In this document: one piece after another, positions 60,233 to 64,000 of the stretch | Layout of the letters: each line of letters starts with the position of its first letter | Position numbering within the stretch: position 1 is the stretch's first letter | Source of the DNA: Streptomyces rugosispiralis | Lineage (GTDB): Bacteria > Actinomycetota > Actinomycetes > Streptomycetales > Streptomycetaceae | Direction: 5' to 3' | NCBI RefSeq assembly: GCF_024505145.1 | Contig: NZ_JANIAA010000006.1 | Location: 124,001-188,000 of the forward strand | DNA: 64,000 nucleotides | Translations under genes and position numbers: made by a program | The notes under the pieces: generated by a model | The model's database searches: none | Seen by the model: the letters and a program-made list of their open reading frames with translations, nothing else | Told to the model about the DNA's origin: nothing

Positions 60233-62988
60233 CGGGCGCCCCACGGGCGCGGGCCACCGGCCCGCTGCTGCTGGGCGTGCGGCACCACGGCCCCGGGTCG
60301 GCGCGGGCGGTGCGGGCCGCGCTGGAGGCGTGCCCACCGCGCGTGGTGCTGATCGAGGGGCCTCCGGAAGCAGACGCGATCGTGGGGCTCGCCGCCGAGA
60401 AGGACATGCGTCCGCCGGTCGCGCTGCTCGCCCATGCCGCGGACGACCCGGGGCGCGCCGGATTCTGGCCGCTGGCCGGGTTCTCCCCGGAGTGGGCGGC
60501 CATCCAGTGGGCGCTGGCCCATGAGGTTCCGGTGCGGTTCATCGACCTCCCGGCGGCCAACACGCTGGCCATGGCGGCGAAGAAGCCACCGGCGGCTGAG
60601 CCCGCCCCGGCCGGTCCGCCCGTTTCGATGACCGCGCCCGTCCCGGCGACTGGGGCCGACCCGGCGGCCGCGCCCGCTCCAACCGACCCGGCGGACCCGA
60701 CGACCGCGTCTGCCGCGGCGAATGAGCCCGCCCCGGCCGGTTCGCCCATCCCGGCGGCCGCGCACGGCCCGGCGGCTGAGCTTGCCCCGGCCGGCCCCTC
60801 GGCACCGGCCGGTGTGCCCGGCCCGGCGGCTGAGCCCGGCCCGCTCGATCCGGCGGGCCCGGCCGGCCAAGCCGACCAAGCCGCCTCCGCCCCCGCCTCC
60901 GTTGAGCGGCTGCGCGTCGATCCGCTGGCCGTCCTCTCCGAGGCGGCCGGGTACGACGACCCGGAGCGCTGGTGGGAGGACGTCATCGAGCACCGCGGCA
61001 CCGGCGGTGCGGAGGCGTTCGCGGCCGTGGCGGAGGCCATGGAGGCACTGCGCGCCGAGTACGGGCACGGCGGGCACGAGGACGACGCCGTACGCGAGGC
61101 CCATATGCGGCTGCGGCTGCGCGAGGCGCGGCGGGAGTTCGGGGACGAGGTCGCGGTCGTCTGCGGGGCCTGGCACGTACCGGCGCTGGCGGAGCGGACC
61201 ACCGCGACCGCCGACCGGAAGCTCCTCAAGGGGCTGCCCAAGGTCAAGACCGAGATCAGCTGGGTGCCGTGGACCCACCGGCGGCTGGCCCGGCACAGCG
61301 GATACGGGGCGGGCATCACCTCGCCCGGCTGGTACGACCATCTCTTCCACGCCCCGGACCGGCCGGTCGAGCGCTGGCTCACCAAGGTCGCCGGGCTGCT
61401 GCGGGACGAGGACTTCGCGGTCTCCTCGGCCCATGTCATCGAGGCCGTAAGGCTCGCCGGAACCCTGGCCGCCATGCGCGGACGTCCGCTCGCCGGGCTC
61501 GCCGAGACCATCGACGCCGTAAGGGCGGTGATGTGCGACGGCTCCGATGTGCCGATCGCGCTCGTGCGGGACCGGCTCGTGGTCGGCGACATCCTGGGCG
61601 AAGTCCCCGAGTCGGCTCCGGCGGTGCCGCTCCAGCGCGATCTGACGCGCACCCAGCGCTCGCTGCGGCTCAAGCCCGAGGCGCTGGAGCGCGAGCTGGA
61701 GCTGGACCTGCGCAAGGACACCGACGCCGGGCGCAGCCGTCTGCTGCACCGGCTGCGGCTGCTCGGGGTCGACTGGGGCACCCCGGCCGTCTCGCGCGGC
61801 AGCACCGGCACCTTCAGGGAGACCTGGCGGCTGGGGTGGGAGCCGGAGCTGGCGGTGCGGGTCGCCGAGGCGGGGGTGTGGGGCACCACCGTGCTGTCGG
61901 CGGCCACGGCCAAGGCGGAGACCGAGGCCCGGAGCGCCAAGGGGCTCGCCGAGGTGACCGAGCTGGCCGAGCGCTGTCTGCTCGCCGGGCTCTCCGGGGC
62001 CCTCCCCGTCGTGATGCGTTCGCTCGCCGACCGGGCCGCGCTCGACGCGGACGTCGGCCATCTCGCCCAGGCCCTGCCCGCCCTGGTGCGCTCGGTGCGC
62101 TACGGGGACGTACGGGGCACCGACACGGCCGCGCTCGGCGAGGTCGCGGTGGGTCTGGCCGAGCGGATCCTGGTCGGGCTGCCGCCCGCCTGCGTCGGTC
62201 TCGACGCCGACGGCGCCGCCGAGATGCGCCGCCATATGGAGGCCGTGCACCGGGCGATCGCCCTGCTGTCGGAAACAGAGACGGTCAGGACGGAGACGAC
62301 GGAGACGGAGACGGGGACGGGGACTGGGCCGGAGGCCGGGGCGCGGCCACACGCGCGGACCGACATGTCGACAGCGGACTTGTCGACAACGGAGACGCGG
62401 GCAGCCGGGTCCCGCACCGCCGACGGCCTGCGCGCCCGCTGGGCGGCCACGCTGCGCAACCTCGCCGGGCGGGACGGCACCCCCGCCACCCCCGGCCTGA
62501 TCCGGGGCCGTGCCGCGCGGCTGCTGCTGGACGACGGCCGGCTCGCCGAGGACGAGGCGGCCCGGCTGATGGGGCTCGCGCTCTCGCCCGGCACCCAGCC
62601 GCCCGAAGCGGCCTCCTGGATCGAGGGGTTCATCGGCGGCGGCGCGGGCGGCGGCCTGCTGCTCGTCCACGACGAGCGGCTGCTCGGCCTGGTCGACCGC
62701 TGGCTGATCTCCGTTCCCGCCGAGGCGTTCACCGACGTCCTGCCGCTGCTGCGGCGCACCTTCTCCGCGTACGACACCGGTGTGCGCCGCACCCTGGGCG
62801 AGCTGGTCCGCCGGGGCCCCGCGGCCGACGGGCCCACCGGCGCCGACGGCCAAGGCGCCCCCGCCGCACCCGGCTTCGGCCCCGGCCTTGACCCGGACCG
62901 CGCGGCGGCCGTCGTACCGACCGTGCGGCTGCTGCTGGGCCTCGACCCCGCCCCGCACGCCAACGACCCCATGGAGGCAGCCCGATGA
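60229..62988 (+). CDS. DUF5682-family protein of unknown function
   Basis: A 919-residue protein. The N-terminus reads LLLGVRHHGPGSARAVRAAL and VVLIEGPPEADAIVGLA, conserved in DUF5682. A low-complexity Ala/Pro-rich insertion occupies about 120-225 and another acidic one lies near 685-735 (ETETVRTETTETETG). The rest is mostly helical, with conserved segments such as VAVVCGAWHVPAL and RHSGYGAGITSPGWYDHLF. Its ATG overlaps the MoxR stop and its TGA overlaps the VWA start, showing a tight operon. No known catalytic motif was identified. Confidence 0.88.
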   Translation: MTGAPRARATGPLLLGVRHHGPGSARAVRAALEACPPRVVLIEGPPEADAIVGLAAEKDMRPPVALLAHAADDPGRAGFWPLAGFSPEWAAIQWALAHEVPVRFIDLPAANTLAMAAKKPPAAEPAPAGPPVSMTAPVPATGADPAAAPAPTDPADPTTASAAANEPAPAGSPIPAAAHGPAAELAPAGPSAPAGVPGPAAEPGPLDPAGPAGQADQAASAPASVERLRVDPLAVLSEAAGYDDPERWWEDVIEHRGTGGAEAFAAVAEAMEALRAEYGHGGHEDDAVREAHMRLRLREARREFGDEVAVVCGAWHVPALAERTTATADRKLLKGLPKVKTEISWVPWTHRRLARHSGYGAGITSPGWYDHLFHAPDRPVERWLTKVAGLLRDEDFAVSSAHVIEAVRLAGTLAAMRGRPLAGLAETIDAVRAVMCDGSDVPIALVRDRLVVGDILGEVPESAPAVPLQRDLTRTQRSLRLKPEALERELELDLRKDTDAGRSRLLHRLRLLGVDWGTPAVSRGSTGTFRETWRLGWEPELAVRVAEAGVWGTTVLSAATAKAETEARSAKGLAEVTELAERCLLAGLSGALPVVMRSLADRAALDADVGHLAQALPALVRSVRYGDVRGTDTAALGEVAVGLAERILVGLPPACVGLDADGAAEMRRHMEAVHRAIALLSETETVRTETTETETGTGTGPEAGARPHARTDMSTADLSTTETRAAGSRTADGLRARWAATLRNLAGRDGTPATPGLIRGRAARLLLDDGRLAEDEAARLMGLALSPGTQPPEAASWIEGFIGGGAGGGLLLVHDERLLGLVDRWLISVPAEAFTDVLPLLRRTFSAYDTGVRRTLGELVRRGPAADGPTGADGQGAPAAPGFGPGLDPDRAAAVVPTVRLLLGLDPAPHANDPMEAAR

Positions 62989-64000
62989 CGCACGACGCCC
63001 CTCACGTCGCTGCCGCTCCCCACGGCGACCCCGCTCCCCACGGCGCCCCCCACGGCGACCCCGCTCCCAACCACGACCACCCCCGGGCCGACCACCCCCG
63101 GGCCGACCACCCCCGGGCCGACCACCCCCGGGCCGACCGCCCCCAGGGTGACCACCCCCGGACCGACCAGGAACGGCTGCGGCGCTGGCGGTTGGTGCTC
63201 GGCGGCCAGGGCGCCGACGGCACCGGCTGTTCGCTCAGCGGGGCCGACGCCGCCATGGACCGCACGCTCGAGGCCCTCTACGGCTCCGGAGGCGGCGACG
63301 GCGCGGGCGGCAGCGGCACGGCCGCCGGGCGCAGCGGCGGCTCCCAGGGCGCCGGGAGCGGTGCGCGCTCCGGCGGGCTCGGCGGCTCCGCGCCCCAAGT
63401 GGCGCGCTGGCTCGGTGACATCCGTACGTACTTCCCCACCTCCGTGGTCCAGGTCATGCAGCGCGACGCCATCGACCGGCTGGGGCTGTCCGCCCTGCTG
63501 CTGGAGCCGGAGATGCTGGAGGCCGTGGAGGCGGACGTCCATCTCGTGGGCACGCTGCTGTCCCTCAACAAGGCGATGCCGGAGACCACCAAGAACACCG
63601 CGCGGGCCGTCGTCCGTAAGGTCGTCGAGGACGTGGAGAAGCGGCTGGCCACCCGCACCCGCGCCACCCTCACCGGAGCGCTCGACCGCTCCGCCCGGAT
63701 CAGCCGCCCCCGCCACCGGGACATCGACTGGGACCGCACCATCCGGGCCAACCTCAAGAACTACCTGCCCGACCACCGGACGGTCGTCCCCGAGCGGCTC
63801 ATCGGATACGGCCGGGCGGCGCGCGGGGTGAAGAAGGACGTGGTGCTGTGCGTCGACCAGTCGGGGTCGATGGCCGCGTCCGTGGTCTACGCCTCGGTCT
63901 TCGGTGCCGTGCTCGCCTCGATGCGCTCCCTCGCCACCCGGCTGATCGTCTTCGACACCTCCGTGGTCGACCTGACCGAGGAGCTGGACGATCCGGTGGA
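62985..64000 (+). CDS. VWA-domain protein (CoxE-like), 3' end outside the window
   Basis: The first 338 residues are visible. Residues 1-70 are low-complexity with repeats of DHPRA encoded by a 15-base repeat. A helical region precedes the VWA domain, whose MIDAS begins DVVLCVDQSGSMAASVVY near residue 290. The ATG overlaps the DUF5682 stop. It should be the partner of the MoxR ATPase. The reading frame is still open at base 64000. Confidence 0.9.
   Translation, partial: MTHDAPHVAAAPHGDPAPHGAPHGDPAPNHDHPRADHPRADHPRADHPRADRPQGDHPRTDQERLRRWRLVLGGQGADGTGCSLSGADAAMDRTLEALYGSGGGDGAGGSGTAAGRSGGSQGAGSGARSGGLGGSAPQVARWLGDIRTYFPTSVVQVMQRDAIDRLGLSALLLEPEMLEAVEADVHLVGTLLSLNKAMPETTKNTARAVVRKVVEDVEKRLATRTRATLTGALDRSARISRPRHRDIDWDRTIRANLKNYLPDHRTVVPERLIGYGRAARGVKKDVVLCVDQSGSMAASVVYASVFGAVLASMRSLATRLIVFDTSVVDLTEELDDPV
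63075..63164. repeat. Six copies of the 15-base repeat GACCACCCCCGGGCC
   Basis: The first four copies (63075-63134) are identical. Encodes the DHPRA tandem motif at the N-terminus of the VWA protein. Confidence 0.95.

Noticed and set aside
60202..62958. Very long antisense open frame opposite DUF5682
   Set aside because: High GC leaves antisense frames open by chance. Its product is Arg/Gly-rich without recognisable domains, whereas the plus-strand frame has conserved family features and coupled overlaps.

Overview
The window is typical Streptomyces chromosome. It has very high GC, almost every third codon position is G or C, GTG and TTG starts are common, neighbouring genes overlap by ATGA or GTGA, and the gene families are streptomycete or actinobacterial (PspC-type kinases, mycothiol-related anti-sigma fusion, LAETG surface protein, IcmB-type B12 protein, c-di-AMP-riboswitch-controlled NlpC/P60 hydrolase). 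No tRNA, rRNA, CRISPR array, transposase or obvious antibiotic cluster was seen. Gene order looks like core chromosome, with small decayed loci and many short tandem repeats.

Layout. 1-5.5 kb: end of an SH3-domain gene, an ABC exporter pair, a prim-pol-like protein and an NsdA-like TPR regulator. 5.8-10.3 kb: a proline-rich membrane protein, a substrate-binding lipoprotein, a small unknown protein and purU. 10.3-15.5 kb: a sigma factor with its anti-sigma partner, a STAS anti-anti-sigma factor and a NarL-type two-component system. 16-20.4 kb: an XRE/TPR regulator divergent from an S33 hydrolase, then a secreted M64 peptidase. 20.7-24.5 kb: two membrane Ser/Thr kinases. 24.6-32 kb: aldehyde dehydrogenase, ChoD-like GMC oxidoreductase, a LAETG surface protein, a 700-base intergenic region rich in hairpins, chorismate mutase and guaA. 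32-35.7 kb: Uma2, class II aldolase and two membrane proteins. 35.8-42 kb: a third Ser/Thr kinase and a PspC protein/PspC-kinase/LuxR-regulator set resembling envelope-stress systems. 42-45 kb: an XRE regulator and two SDR enzymes. 45-54 kb: cell-wall hydrolases (two NlpC/P60, one L,D-transpeptidase, one M23), pcrA and two pseudogenes. 54.9 kb: an IcmB-like B12 protein. 55.5-64 kb: two divergent, translationally coupled operons, SWIM-DUF5691 and MoxR-DUF5682-VWA, the last gene running off the right edge.

How it works together. Much of the window senses and remodels the cell envelope: three kinases with related ectodomains, two two-component systems, c-di-AMP control of a hydrolase, and four peptidoglycan enzymes. 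The most interesting uncharacterised elements are the MoxR-VWA-DUF cluster, a candidate structured RNA with mutually exclusive helices near 29.5 kb, a palindromic repeat inserted in frame inside pcrA, and unusually many in-frame microsatellite expansions in regulatory proteins.
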